A stretch of DNA of 64,000 nt from positions 11,827-75,826 of the forward strand of contig NZ_CP065363.1 of assembly GCF_019904295.1 (NCBI RefSeq), read 5' to 3'. Made by a program: the position numbers and the translations under genes. The stretch's first letter is position 1. Every line of letters begins with the position of its first letter. Origin of the DNA: Ruegeria sp. SCSIO 43209. GTDB lineage: Bacteria > Pseudomonadota > Alphaproteobacteria > Rhodobacterales > Rhodobacteraceae. This document shows positions 44,156-52,950 of this stretch, in pieces. The notes beneath the pieces were generated by a model. The model did no database searches, was not told the DNA's origin, and was given only the letters and a program-made list of their open reading frames with translations.

Positions 44156-45357
44156 GTAAGCCCGTCATCGGCCTCTCGCTGTCAGGCGGTGGATCCCGTG
44201 CCATCGCCTTCCACCTAGGCTGTCTGCGCGCCTTGCATGATCTCGGAATTCTTGACGAAGTTCGGGTCATATCCACCGTATCAGGGGGAAGCGTCATTGG
44301 CGCACTTTATGCGGCTAATGACGAACCGTTTCCGGTCTTCGAGACGAAAGTGCGTTCGTTGCTTTCCTCCGGCTTGGTGCGTCCGGCCTTGCGCAAGGTG
44401 TTCACGACCACCGAAGGCCTGCGTGCGATCTACTGTGCTACCCTTCTTGGGGTGATCAACCTCGCAATCTTGGCGATCGCGACCGGACCGCGCCTCCTTT
44501 CGCTGATACTGCCACCGACCGCACGTACACGCTGGAGCTTCGACAAGTTACGCGCACCGCTGCCGCGTTTCGCGAGCAGGACGACGATCCTACGTAGGGT
44601 TTTGGACGAAGATGTCTTTCACGGACTTAAGTTGCGGGAATTGCCCGCGACGCGCCCACTTCTGATTATCAACGCTGCCGATTTGCGCACAGGTTCGGCG
44701 TTCTATTTTTCGCGAGAGAAATCGGGATCTTGGCGTCTCGGGGAACTTGCCGGTTCACAGACGACTCTTGCGCACGCTGTCATAGCCTCCGCGGCATATC
44801 CGCTTTTTCTGCCGGCGCTTGATGAACGTCTCGCTTTCAACAAACCTGACGGATCGCGACGCGAGGAGCACGTCACCCTGACCGACGGCGGGGCTTACGA
44901 CAATTTGGGCCTGGCGCCGCTTTGGCCTGATCGGGACTCCTCGGTGAGCCTGAATGTTTCTGGTGTGGACACGATCATATGTTGTCGAGCGGGCTACGGT
45001 TTGCGATTTGATCCGCCCAGCCAATTTTTCATGGCGCGGCTTACAAGTACGTTCACTTGCATCTTTGACAGGGCTCAGAATGCTGCCGTGAAGCGCTTGT
45101 TCGATTTAAAGTCATCTGGGCAGATCAAAAGGTTTGCCATGCCCTTTCTTGGGCAGGATGACTCCCGCCTCGCCTTTCCGCCATCGGATCTCGTATCACG
45201 CGACGACGCACATGGATATCCAACTGACTTTTCTGCCATGCCGGACGAGTGGATTGAGAAACTCAGCAAGCGTGGCGAACAGTTGACATACGCTTTGATT
45301 GCGGAACACATGCCCGATTTGGTTTCTGAATTGCGGCAGAGCGAAAGCTGTTCCTAG
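44152..45357 (+). CDS. Patatin-like phospholipase, candidate effector
   Basis: 401 residues. The patatin N-terminus reads VIGLSLSGGGSRAIAFHLGCLRALHDLGILDEVRVISTVSGGSVIGALYA: an oxyanion GGGSR and nucleophile Ser44 in the VSGGS motif, which replaces the textbook GxSxG. The dyad Asp is in TLTDGGAYDNLG (~245). A hydrophobic stretch at ~100-125 (LLGVINLAILAIATGPRLLSLIL) may sit at the membrane. Patatins are effectors of CBASS (CapV), where membrane attack kills infected cells. Here the gene is the last of the E2/E1/JAB operon, overlapping it by 4 bp. A defence effector role is inferred. Confidence 0.84.
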   Translation: MSKPVIGLSLSGGGSRAIAFHLGCLRALHDLGILDEVRVISTVSGGSVIGALYAANDEPFPVFETKVRSLLSSGLVRPALRKVFTTTEGLRAIYCATLLGVINLAILAIATGPRLLSLILPPTARTRWSFDKLRAPLPRFASRTTILRRVLDEDVFHGLKLRELPATRPLLIINAADLRTGSAFYFSREKSGSWRLGELAGSQTTLAHAVIASAAYPLFLPALDERLAFNKPDGSRREEHVTLTDGGAYDNLGLAPLWPDRDSSVSLNVSGVDTIICCRAGYGLRFDPPSQFFMARLTSTFTCIFDRAQNAAVKRLFDLKSSGQIKRFAMPFLGQDDSRLAFPPSDLVSRDDAHGYPTDFSAMPDEWIEKLSKRGEQLTYALIAEHMPDLVSELRQSESCS

Positions 45358-46104
45358 AACGGGCATAACAGTAACCCCCATTGTCGCGACTGGAAAAGTG
45401 GCGAGCGCTGATGCCGCTTGCATCCAGAACTCTCGATACTTCCCGCCAGACTGGTCATTGTGGCAGAGGATGACAATTGTGCCTCAGAATTCCTGTTTTT
45501 ATGAACTTGGCCCCTCCTGCCCTTTGGTCAGGACCGCGCCCTACTCGGCCGGCTGCACGCAGCCGCCCTCCCCGAACTGAAACGCCGCCACTCTCTGCGA
45601 CGTGCTGCTGGCCGTGCAGTCTCCTCCGGAGCCAACCCGACCAACCGTCGCATGGTCGTGGCAACGCTTCATCTCGGCCGTTCCGGTTACGGTCGCTGGG
45701 GCGGGCGCGTAACATCGGTGATCTCGCACTTCGCATCTCGGCCAGCGTTGTTCGTCGCTTTGTCGGACATGCTATGTCGCCCCGTCATCATGGGTCTCTA
45801 GCTGTGTTCGACGACCGCCAGATTGAATTGGCCGCGGCTGGTATCAGGCCGTTGATGGTCGTGATGCGCGGATCGCAAGTTATCGGGGTGCCGTAGAGGG
45901 TCCGTTAGAAATCCGGGTGAGCCGAGCACGGTATCGAGGCTTCGACGGTCTCCCTGCTGCTCCTCCAGACAACGCACTTCGCGTTGCCACGGGAACCAGC
46001 CGTCGCAGCACATGAGACACGGTCAGGCAAAGCGCTGTCTCGTCCGGGTTCGGATCGGGGCAAAAGGGTAAGTAAGGCGCGCGCCCGTGCATCTCGCTCG
46101 GCTG
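45358..46104. other. Non-coding or decayed stretch
   Basis: About 750 bp between the patatin gene and the second DUF736 repeat. Open frames are short or lack coding character and ribosome sites, though 45780-45896 (+) could be the decayed end of a gene (VFDDRQIELAAAG...). No repeat, tRNA or IS end recognised. Confidence 0.4.
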
Positions 46105-46690
46105 TTCACCCAGTTTCCTTCGCGGCCCCCACACTTCTCCCGATGTGTTGCTTTGCATGACATGCTGGTCGCAGCTGTCGTCCCGGCCACAAAGGTTGTC
46201 GCCGATCTTTTTCCCCTGCCCCTGCGGGCCATTCCTCGCGGATCAAAAAGACCGGCGCCTGCCCCTCTCCGCTGCGCTTCGCCTTCGGTGTGGCCGGGCC
46301 TTGGCCAGCTGCAAGGTGACCATCATTGCAACGCAAACAAGGAGAAGAGCAATGACCACGAACTGCATCAAATTCACCAGCGCCGACATCGAAACCGCCA
46401 AGGGCGTCGGCTCCATCTCGACCCTGACCTTCGATCTCGACATCACGGTCGAACCCGTCGCAAGCGCGAACCCGATGGCCCCTACGCACCGCGTCCTCGG
46501 CCGTTCCCCGCGCGGTAAGCTGGTCGAGTGCGGCGGCATCTGGAAGAAGCAGAACAAGGAGACCGGCGCGGACTACTACACGCTGACCATCCGCGACCAC
46601 GGCTTCAACGCCAATCTCGGCAAGGCCGCCAACCAGGACGATCTGTCCCTGCAGGCCGTCATCCCCTGGGGGCCGAAAGACGCCGCCTAA
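46105..46690 (+). repeat. DUF736 region, copy B of a ~590-bp direct repeat
   Basis: Second copy of the leader and gene at 28617-29204, in the same orientation. Leader differences include small changes (for example TGCCCCTGCGGGCC for TGACCCTGCGGGTC). The homology ends at the stop codon. It precedes the mobilisation genes, as DUF736 usually does on these plasmids, so copy B is likely to be in the ancestral position of the transfer module. Confidence 0.85.
46352..46690 (+). CDS. DUF736 family protein (copy B)
   Basis: 112 residues from the ATG at 46352 with AAGGAGAAG upstream; the protein is identical to copy A. The synonymous differences (for example GGC/GGT and ACC/ACG changes) show that the two copies have diverged under purifying selection or came from two related plasmids. 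It lies 5' of the small ORF, MobC and relaxase. Function unknown. Confidence 0.88.
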   Translation: MTTNCIKFTSADIETAKGVGSISTLTFDLDITVEPVASANPMAPTHRVLGRSPRGKLVECGGIWKKQNKETGADYYTLTIRDHGFNANLGKAANQDDLSLQAVIPWGPKDAA

Positions 46691-46697
46691 GCCAAGG

Positions 46698-46721
46698 GCC
46701 AGACCGCTCCGGCGGTCTGGC
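46698..46721 (+). terminator. Hairpin after DUF736 copy B
   Basis: GCCAGACCGC (46698-46707) and GCGGTCTGGC (46712-46721) form a perfect 10-bp stem with a TCCG loop, 7 bp after the stop. The T-run is weak. Its sequence is unrelated to the hairpin after copy A but its position is the same. Confidence 0.7.
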
Positions 46722-47327
46722 TATCTCTCGTTCTTGGGTGAGCCCGATGGGCGGGCCAAAAAAGCCGATGTCCGAAGAACGTGGCATATTTCGGACGCTG
46801 ACACCGAGGCGGATAGTCTGACTGGATCGGTCGCAGTAGCGGCTCTGATCTTTCTGTTGAGGGACAGCGTGGATCGCACGAACCCGAGGCGGGACTGAAT
46901 GTCAGCAGGGAGAACTGGCAGTCCGCTGAGCGAGGTCAAGCGCACTCCTTCTATCAGTCGAGCAACCCGCGCCTGGGTCGTCTTGGCGAAGCTGGCAGGG
47001 GCGCCGAACTCACCCTGTGCCGCGAGGGTGAAAACCGCAGATCAACGTCATGTGTCCGAGGGCAACGTCTCACATCAGTGTCACTGCTGCGCGCCTTTTC
47101 GTCGACCTGTTGGCCTTTCAGATCGCTAGCCCGGGGTCGAGCGGTCGGCAACGCCGGGGACAGGTTTCTGGGCGGCTGGCGCCTTGAGCGCTGCGGGGCA
47201 TCGCTCACAACAAACCTGCCCCCGGCGTGCTCCATTTCATTCCGCCCCGTGCCGGGTGCTGCCCGCTCTCATGCCCCCGGTCTTTTCCACGATCCGTCCA
47301 ACGACGATCAACGGAAAGGATCACATC
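46722..47327. other. Intergenic stretch without recognised genes
   Basis: About 600 bp. I found no frame with a ribosome site and coding character. A minus-strand frame (46721-46945) with LTSLSGLPVLPADIQSRLG could be a decayed recombinase piece, but this is too weak to call. The end (47300-47327) holds the ribosome site of the next small gene. Confidence 0.4.
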
Positions 47328-47504
47328 ATGACACTCGAACAATCCATCGACCTCGCCGAACTGCAAGCCGAAATGGCCTTCGATGCCTACCTCGCCGCCT
47401 TCGACGAAGACGCCCATCCCGAGACCCTCGACAGCCTCGAGACCGAGGCGCTGATCGCCCGCAGCCGCTACGACGACCTGCGCTCTCAGGGACTGGGTCA
47501 CTGA
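47328..47504 (+). CDS. Small acidic hypothetical protein
   Basis: 58 residues from the ATG at 47328, with a strong GGAAAGGA site 8 bp upstream. The sequence MTLEQSIDLAELQAEMAFDAYLAAFDEDAHPETLDSLETEALIARSRYDDLRSQGLGH is helical and acidic. It lies between DUF736 and mobC and is followed by a strong hairpin. No family recognised. Confidence 0.65.
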   Translation: MTLEQSIDLAELQAEMAFDAYLAAFDEDAHPETLDSLETEALIARSRYDDLRSQGLGH

Positions 47505-47506
47505 CC

Positions 47507-47544
47507 CAGACACCCCTGCGGGTCTTCGGATCCGCAGGGGTCTG
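47507..47544 (+). terminator. Strong hairpin after the small acidic gene
   Basis: CAGACACCCCTGCGG (47507-47521) and CCGCAGGGGTCTG (47532-47544) pair over 13 bp with a 2-nt bulge and a 10-nt loop, directly after the stop at 47504. No T-run follows. Confidence 0.65.
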
Positions 47545-47733
47545 ACGCCGTCTCTAAGAAGCTTCGTGACGCCCTCAGAGGGTGCGACCCGCGCCATCCC
47601 GCGCGGGCCATTTTCGTGTTCTTGGCGCCGATCCGTGACCGGCTCGAGCGTTCGGTTTGCCTGCCATCGCGTGCGTCTTAAACACAAGTTTCGGAAGCTC
47701 TTTCGACCTGGTTGTCATGCATCGATGAGGGCG

Positions 47734-47825
47734 GGACCCGTTCCATGTCGCGCTGCGCAGCGGGGTCCTGACGGCGTCCAATGCCAGCAAAAAGACACAA
47801 CATGCAAAACGTAATATTGCGCAAT
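47734..47825. other. Candidate oriT region
   Basis: The gap upstream of mobC holds nested inverted repeats: GGACCC (47734-47739) with GGGTCC (47763-47768) around the perfect 12-bp palindrome CGCTGCGCAGCG (47751-47762), and a second palindrome ATTGCGCAAT (47816-47825). oriT is usually next to the MobC/relaxase genes and structured like this. No conserved nick sequence was recognised, so the call is tentative. Confidence 0.3.
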
Positions 47826-47914
47826 GTGATGTATTGAAGTATAAGCGAAGGAGAGAAGGAAGACGTTGGCAGGATATGGCCAATGTTTGCACATTTTGTC
47901 CGAGGGGTCTGAAG

Positions 47915-48535
47915 ATGGGCCGAGCCCGCAAAAACCTGAAGCTTGAAGAGCGCATCGAAGTCGCGCGGCGCTTTGCGGCGGGTGAAAGCGCGAAGGACTT
48001 GGCGGCAGCGTTCGGCATCTCTCCGCGCCACGTGAACCGGCTCGCGAAAGAGGAGGCGGGCGAGGGGATCGCGGTGCGCGATCCAAGCGAGACGGTGGCG
48101 TTCCGGGCCAGCCAGTCCGAGCTGGACGCCTTCGATGCGGAGTGGCGCGAACGGGGTTTTGCCAACCGGTCCCAGGCGCTCAATGCGGTGCTGCGCGGGC
48201 GGTGCGGTTTCCTCGATGTGCCGCGTGATCTGGTCGCGGAGTTCTGCGCCGCATGGCGTCAGGCGAAGGACGTGAGCGACGCAGGATTGGTGCTCGCCAA
48301 GGTGGTGCATCGCGGCCGGTTAGTGGTCTCGGAGGCGGACCGCGCGGTGCTGATCGAACTGCTCGATCTGGCGCAGCGGATGAGCCGTGAGATGGGCCGG
48401 ATGAAGGATGCGGCGCAAGCGTTGCGTTATCAGGAATGGCCGCAAAAGGAAGAAGGGCAGGGGGCGGAGAGCGCGGTTCTGGAGGACAGCTCGCCTGTGA
48501 CAGGCGGCGGTCTGAGGCTGGTGCGTAATGGCTGA
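47915..48535 (+). CDS. MobC-like plasmid mobilisation accessory protein
   Basis: 206 residues from the ATG at 47915, with GAGGGG upstream. An N-terminal helix-turn-helix (LKLEERIEVARRFAAGESAKDLAAAFGISPRHVNRLAKEE) is followed by a MobC-type ribbon-helix-helix/relaxosome region (TVAFRASQSELDAFDAEWRERGFANRSQALNAVLRGRCGF). Such proteins bind oriT and help the relaxase open DNA. It overlaps the relaxase gene by 8 bp. Confidence 0.78.
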   Translation: MGRARKNLKLEERIEVARRFAAGESAKDLAAAFGISPRHVNRLAKEEAGEGIAVRDPSETVAFRASQSELDAFDAEWRERGFANRSQALNAVLRGRCGFLDVPRDLVAEFCAAWRQAKDVSDAGLVLAKVVHRGRLVVSEADRAVLIELLDLAQRMSREMGRMKDAAQALRYQEWPQKEEGQGAESAVLEDSSPVTGGGLRLVRNG

Positions 48536-50456
48536 TCCGCTCGCCCTCTACGCCTCGGTCATGGGGCGGCTCTGGGAGGATGAGCGCATCCGGGGTCAGG
48601 CGGCGGCGCGGATCGACGCGCGGCTGGCGGGGCGTCGGCAGGGTCGCAGTTTTGCGCGCGTGGGCTCGATGTCGGCGCGCAACGCGTTGAAGGCGGCGTC
48701 GGGCCAGAGCCGGGCGGCGGTCTTCAAACGGATCCGGGCCGGAGGCTGCAAGACGCGTGCTTCGCTCGGGGCGCAGATTTCCTACATCAACGACAAGGCG
48801 GTCTATACCTACTCGACGATGACCAATGCCCTGACCGATGCGGCGGTGCTTTCTGAGGAGCAGAAAGAAGACATCATCGAGGATTGGGCGGAGACCTGGC
48901 GCGGCTCGACCAAGCTCGGCTTCACCTCGCACATGCTTCTGTCCTTCCCGACCGATGTGACCGTCGACCAGGTGCGCGACATCGCCATGGACTGGACAGA
49001 GCATTTCTTCGAGAGCGGTGAATACGGCGATCAGTGGGACTATGTGCTCGCGGTCCATGACGACCGGGCGCACAAGCACGCGCATATCATCCTGAACAAT
49101 CGCGGCGTCGAGAAGGGGACCTGGTTCTCCTGTTGGGCCGAAGGCGTGATGTCGCCGCAGCTGATGCGCGAGAAGCAGGCCGAGATTGCGGAAGGCTATG
49201 GCGTGATGCTCGACGCCACGACCCGGCTCGAGCGCGGCATCTTCGAGAAGCCTGCAGGTATCGAGGAGATCTACCGCGCCAAGGAAGAGGCGAGGCTGCC
49301 GCGCGAGATCATCATGACGGCCCAGGAATCCGCCATCGCGCAAGCGCAGGTGGTGGGCTTCGCCAAGGACTACAAGAACCTCGCCGACCTTCTGGACCGG
49401 ATGGACCAGCGCCACATGGCGCGCGCCGTGCGCGGGATGGCGGACGGGCTCGGTTCCGGTACGCCGTGGAACTTCACCGAAGGAGAGATAGACATGAAGG
49501 ACATCAAGACCGTCGGTGATGCGATCGACTATTCCGAGCGCACGATCGAGGCGCTGCGGCTCAAGGCCGAGGAGTTGGACCCGGCCGAGCGCGCCGCTTT
49601 TGAAGCCAAGGCCGCGCCGATCATCGCGGACCTCTCGCAGATGGTGCCGGACCCGGACCTGCGCGCGCGCTTCGGCAAGCAGCTCGAAGAACCCTATCCG
49701 CCGGGGGCGGGCAGCGAGGTGCTGATCGCCGCGCTGCAGTCCGGCAATGACGAAGGGCTGCGCGACGTGCTCGAGCGCGCCGAGGAGGTGGGCATGGACA
49801 GCGAGGAGCTGGTGGCCCGGATCGCGGCGGGCGGCACGCGGAACTACGGCATGGCGCAGGACTGGGTCGAGCGGGACATGAACGCGGTGCTGGCCAAGGA
49901 CGGTCTGAGCGTGGAGACCGCGAGTGACGACCAGCTCGATGCCGCCCTCGAGAAGGTCGACGGCGTGATGGACGCCCTGATGGAACGCGCCAAGGAACTG
50001 GGCGTCGAGATCGGCCGGACCCTCGCCGATGAGGAGGAGGCGACGTTGCCCCTCATCGACGAGGATGACCGGACGCCCAATCCCTACCTGCAGGACCTCG
50101 CCGACATGTTGCGGGACGGCAAGCTTACCGAGGAACAGGAAGAGACGGTCGAGCGGACCCTGCAATCCGAGCTCTTCAAGGAACTAGGTGAGGAGGGCTT
50201 GGCCGAACTTCGGCGTGGCAACTACGAGGTGCTGGACGCGGCCCTGCCGAGCAAGCTCGACCAGATCACCGTCACGCAGGAGTTCCTCGAAATGACGTTT
50301 GAGGAGACCGGTGATCAGGTCTTCACCGACCGCGCCGCCGGGTTGCAGCAGGACAAGGCGACCGAGGTGGCACGACTGCGCGGCCAGCAGGAGGCGCAGG
50401 AAATGGGGCGCGATCTCGGTCGGGACCGCGGTCTCGATGACGAGATGGAATTCTGA
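48528..50456 (+). CDS. Relaxase / mobilisation nuclease
   Basis: 642 residues. The HUH metal motif is HKHAHIILNNRG (~182-193). The N-terminal ISYINDKAVYTYS (~84-96) holds candidate catalytic tyrosines. This fits the MOB(P)/VirD2-type relaxases of alphaproteobacterial plasmids. The long C-terminal half (from ~residue 320) is acidic and helical, probably a translocation and protein-interaction domain. It would nick oriT and pilot the strand to the VirD4 coupling protein encoded 5 bp downstream. Confidence 0.86.
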   Translation: MADPLALYASVMGRLWEDERIRGQAAARIDARLAGRRQGRSFARVGSMSARNALKAASGQSRAAVFKRIRAGGCKTRASLGAQISYINDKAVYTYSTMTNALTDAAVLSEEQKEDIIEDWAETWRGSTKLGFTSHMLLSFPTDVTVDQVRDIAMDWTEHFFESGEYGDQWDYVLAVHDDRAHKHAHIILNNRGVEKGTWFSCWAEGVMSPQLMREKQAEIAEGYGVMLDATTRLERGIFEKPAGIEEIYRAKEEARLPREIIMTAQESAIAQAQVVGFAKDYKNLADLLDRMDQRHMARAVRGMADGLGSGTPWNFTEGEIDMKDIKTVGDAIDYSERTIEALRLKAEELDPAERAAFEAKAAPIIADLSQMVPDPDLRARFGKQLEEPYPPGAGSEVLIAALQSGNDEGLRDVLERAEEVGMDSEELVARIAAGGTRNYGMAQDWVERDMNAVLAKDGLSVETASDDQLDAALEKVDGVMDALMERAKELGVEIGRTLADEEEATLPLIDEDDRTPNPYLQDLADMLRDGKLTEEQEETVERTLQSELFKELGEEGLAELRRGNYEVLDAALPSKLDQITVTQEFLEMTFEETGDQVFTDRAAGLQQDKATEVARLRGQQEAQEMGRDLGRDRGLDDEMEF

Positions 50457-50461
50457 GAGGG

Positions 50462-52384
50462 ATGACCACCATGACCAAGACACTTCCCCTCTGGGCCGCG
50501 CTTCTTTTCGGTGTGATCTGCGGCGCCGTCATCGGCACCATCGTCGCCGCCTTCTACCTGACCCTGGCCCTGAAAACCGGGTTCCAGAGCTTCGATATGT
50601 TGGCGCTCTGGAAGGCGAGCACAGTCACACGCGCGGCGCACCCAGAGGCCTTCAAGGTGGGGTTTGGCGCTGTCGGCTTCGGGGCGATTGGGCTTGGCGC
50701 CTTGGCGCTGGCCTGGACCTGGAAGAAGGAGCGCGACGATTACGGGTCGGCCCATTGGCAGACCAAGGCGGAGCTGAAGAAGAACGACATGCTGCAGGCA
50801 CCCGGCAAAGGTTTCGTCTGCGGCAAGCTCGGCTCCCCGACGTCCAAGGCGGAGTTCATCTCCTCGACCACCATCCCCCATGTGATGATGGTGGCGCCGA
50901 CCCGCGCGGGCAAGGGCGTGGGTTTCGTGATCCCGAACCTCTTGAGCTTCGCGGGTTCGGTCGTCGTACTCGATGTGAAGGGCGAGAACTTCGAGAAGAC
51001 CGCCCGTCTCCGGGCGCTCAACGGCGATGAGGTTTATCGTTTCAGCCCCTTCGACTGGGCCAATGCCACGCATCGTTACAACCCGCTCGCGCGGATCGCC
51101 AAGGCGCCGAGCTTCGCGCAGCGCTTCACCGAGGTGTCGATTCTGGCCGACCTGTTCCTCGACAAGGACAACAAGACCCTCGACACTTTTTCCGAGGCCG
51201 GCAAATCGATCTTTGTCGCCGCCTGTCTTCTCGCGATCCAGCGTGGCGCGCCGAACCTTGGCGAGGTGAACAAGATCGTCGCCGGGGGCGAATACAAGAA
51301 CGCCCAGTACAAGACCTATGCTGACGAGGCCGAGGAAGACATCCTGCGCGAGCTCTGGACCAACGCCGCTTCTGCCTCGTCGCGACTGTTGACCTCGAAC
51401 ATTCAGGCGCTGATGACGGCCGGTCTCAAGCAATGGGACAACCCGGCGGTGCGCTCGGCCACCGAGGCGAGCGACTTCGATTTCTCGACATTCCGCAAGA
51501 CTCCGCAGTCGCTCTATATCGCGGTCTCCGAGGATCATATCGCGACGCTGGCGCCGCTTCTGCGCTTAATGTTCGCCGATCTCATCGCCTCGATTCGGCT
51601 CAACGAACCGGGTCCGGACGAACCTTGGCCAGTCATGATGATGATCGACGAGTTCCAGCAGATGGGGGCGATGCCCTATCTCGAACGGGCGATCCATTCG
51701 CTGGCAAGTTACGGCGGCCGCGTCGCAATGATCGCGCAGTCGCTGGCTTCGCTCGACCGGATCTACGGGCCCGAAGGCCGCGAAAGCCTCGAGAACGGGG
51801 CAGGGCTGAAGCTCTACATCACCCCGCGTGACCAGCGCACCGTGAAAGAAGTTTCCGCCGCGGTCGGCAGCACCACCCGCGAGGCGGTGACCCGGATGTA
51901 TGGTCGCAACAAGGGTTTCCTTGGCGCGACCTCGACCTCAGCGCGTCTGGAAGAACGGCCGCTGCTTTCCGAGACCGAAGCACGCCTAATGGACCCCGAC
52001 GAAGTGATCATCCTCGCCTCGCCCCAGCATCCGATCAAGGCGAGCCGGATCAAGTATTACGACGATCCCTTCTTCAAGTACATGCTCGCCCGCCAGGAGG
52101 GCAAACCCTTCCCTTATCCACCGAGTGTGCAGGGCGTGGGGCCTTGGGGCGGTGAAAGTGCGGATGAAGCCAGTCAGAATGAGCCGCGAAAACCTGCGGA
52201 GCGCACGCCTGTCCGGGATCGCTCGCAGCGCCGCGAGGCGCGCGCGATGAGCGTGATGGCGATGGAGGCCGGGCGCGGGCAGCTTGAGCCCGAGACGCTC
52301 GAGCGGGCAGCGGCAGTGCCGAAGGAATGGGAGGCGGTGTTGGATGCGCGGGAGGATTTCATCGAGGAGTTGTTGGGTGGGTGA
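50462..52384 (+). CDS. virD4: VirD4/TraG-type coupling protein
   Basis: 640 residues from the ATG at 50462. Two N-terminal membrane segments (WAALLFGVICGAVIGTIVAAFYLTLAL and VGFGAVGFGAIGLGALALAW) are followed by the ATPase: Walker A APTRAGKGVGF (~144-154), Walker B VMMMIDEFQQMG (~391-402) and the QSLASLDRIYG region. It is a hexameric inner-membrane ATPase that docks the relaxosome onto the VirB channel. It directly follows the relaxase gene. The C-terminus is acidic. Confidence 0.9.
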   Translation: MTTMTKTLPLWAALLFGVICGAVIGTIVAAFYLTLALKTGFQSFDMLALWKASTVTRAAHPEAFKVGFGAVGFGAIGLGALALAWTWKKERDDYGSAHWQTKAELKKNDMLQAPGKGFVCGKLGSPTSKAEFISSTTIPHVMMVAPTRAGKGVGFVIPNLLSFAGSVVVLDVKGENFEKTARLRALNGDEVYRFSPFDWANATHRYNPLARIAKAPSFAQRFTEVSILADLFLDKDNKTLDTFSEAGKSIFVAACLLAIQRGAPNLGEVNKIVAGGEYKNAQYKTYADEAEEDILRELWTNAASASSRLLTSNIQALMTAGLKQWDNPAVRSATEASDFDFSTFRKTPQSLYIAVSEDHIATLAPLLRLMFADLIASIRLNEPGPDEPWPVMMMIDEFQQMGAMPYLERAIHSLASYGGRVAMIAQSLASLDRIYGPEGRESLENGAGLKLYITPRDQRTVKEVSAAVGSTTREAVTRMYGRNKGFLGATSTSARLEERPLLSETEARLMDPDEVIILASPQHPIKASRIKYYDDPFFKYMLARQEGKPFPYPPSVQGVGPWGGESADEASQNEPRKPAERTPVRDRSQRREARAMSVMAMEAGRGQLEPETLERAAAVPKEWEAVLDAREDFIEELLGG

Positions 52385-52457
52385 GGAAGGCTCCGTCGCC
52401 AATGGAACAGATCTGCCGTTCGACCGCCAATCTTCTCAGTGACCGCACATGTACTAT

Positions 52458-52874
52458 TTATGGTTGCGAAATCGCGTCAAGCACCGGGCAGTCCGGTACA
52501 CTCTCTCCCGAACATCGAGCCGCCGTCACTGAGAGCACTTTCTCTATACGTCTGAGGTCTGCGATCTTCGCCCGTACGTCCGCAAGGTGCCGCTCCGTCC
52601 GTTCCTTGACCTCGGCGCAGGTCGGCGCCGTGCCGTCTTCGAGCCCCATCAGCCCGCGAATGTCCTCCATCGAGAACCCGAGTTCGCGGGCACGCAGGAT
52701 GAAGCGCAGGCGTGTGGCGTGCGCGACGGAGTAGATTCGGTAGCCAGCGGCGGTGCGGGGCGGGTCAGGCAGCAGGCCGGTCTTTTCGTAATAGCGGATC
52801 GTCTCGATGTTGCAGCCAGCCGCCCGGGCAAGATCGCCGCGTGTAAAGCCGCTCTCGCGCTCGTGATCGGTCAT
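52458..52874 (-). CDS. merR: MerR mercury-responsive regulator
   Basis: 138 residues from the ATG at 52874 (MTDHERESGFTRGDLARAAGCNIETIRYYEKTGLLPDPPRT), the conserved MerR start; longer frames are not needed. Mercury-binding cysteines are visible in PTCAEV and in ARCSGESVPDC, i.e. three Cys as in true mercury sensors. The protein binds the divergent operator at 52889-52919, repressing without Hg(II) and activating with it. Divergent from merT. Confidence 0.9.
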   Translation of the reverse strand: MTDHERESGFTRGDLARAAGCNIETIRYYEKTGLLPDPPRTAAGYRIYSVAHATRLRFILRARELGFSMEDIRGLMGLEDGTAPTCAEVKERTERHLADVRAKIADLRRIEKVLSVTAARCSGESVPDCPVLDAISQP

Positions 52875-52888
52875 GGGCAAGTTTCCTC

Positions 52889-52919
52889 TTGAGCCTGTAG
52901 TTACTACAGACCCTACACC
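52889..52919 (+). promoter_or_regulatory. merT promoter with MerR operator
   Basis: -35 TTGAGC (52889-52894) and -10 TACACC (52914-52919) are separated by 19 bp, the overlong spacer typical of MerR-controlled promoters. The spacer holds the dyad CTGTAG-TTA-CTACAG (52895-52909), where MerR binds and untwists DNA in the presence of Hg(II). Confidence 0.85.
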
Positions 52920-52950
52920 CATCGTCAATCACAGACGAGAGGTGCGCGAC

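Noticed and set aside
41870..45357. Classical CBASS assignment
   Set aside because: No CD-NTase (cyclase) gene is in the operon or nearby; the MBL gene and fused JAB also differ from standard CBASS types.
45477..45896. Possible 139-codon gene after patatin
   Set aside because: No ribosome site; Pro/Arg-rich start typical of out-of-frame translation; only the last 30 residues look protein-like.
46721..46945. Minus-strand fragment resembling a recombinase piece
   Set aside because: Too short and no motif of a known recombinase.
48180..50165. Long minus-strand open frame opposite the relaxase
   Set aside because: Antisense shadow of the relaxase with Arg/Leu/His-rich, non-conserved residues.
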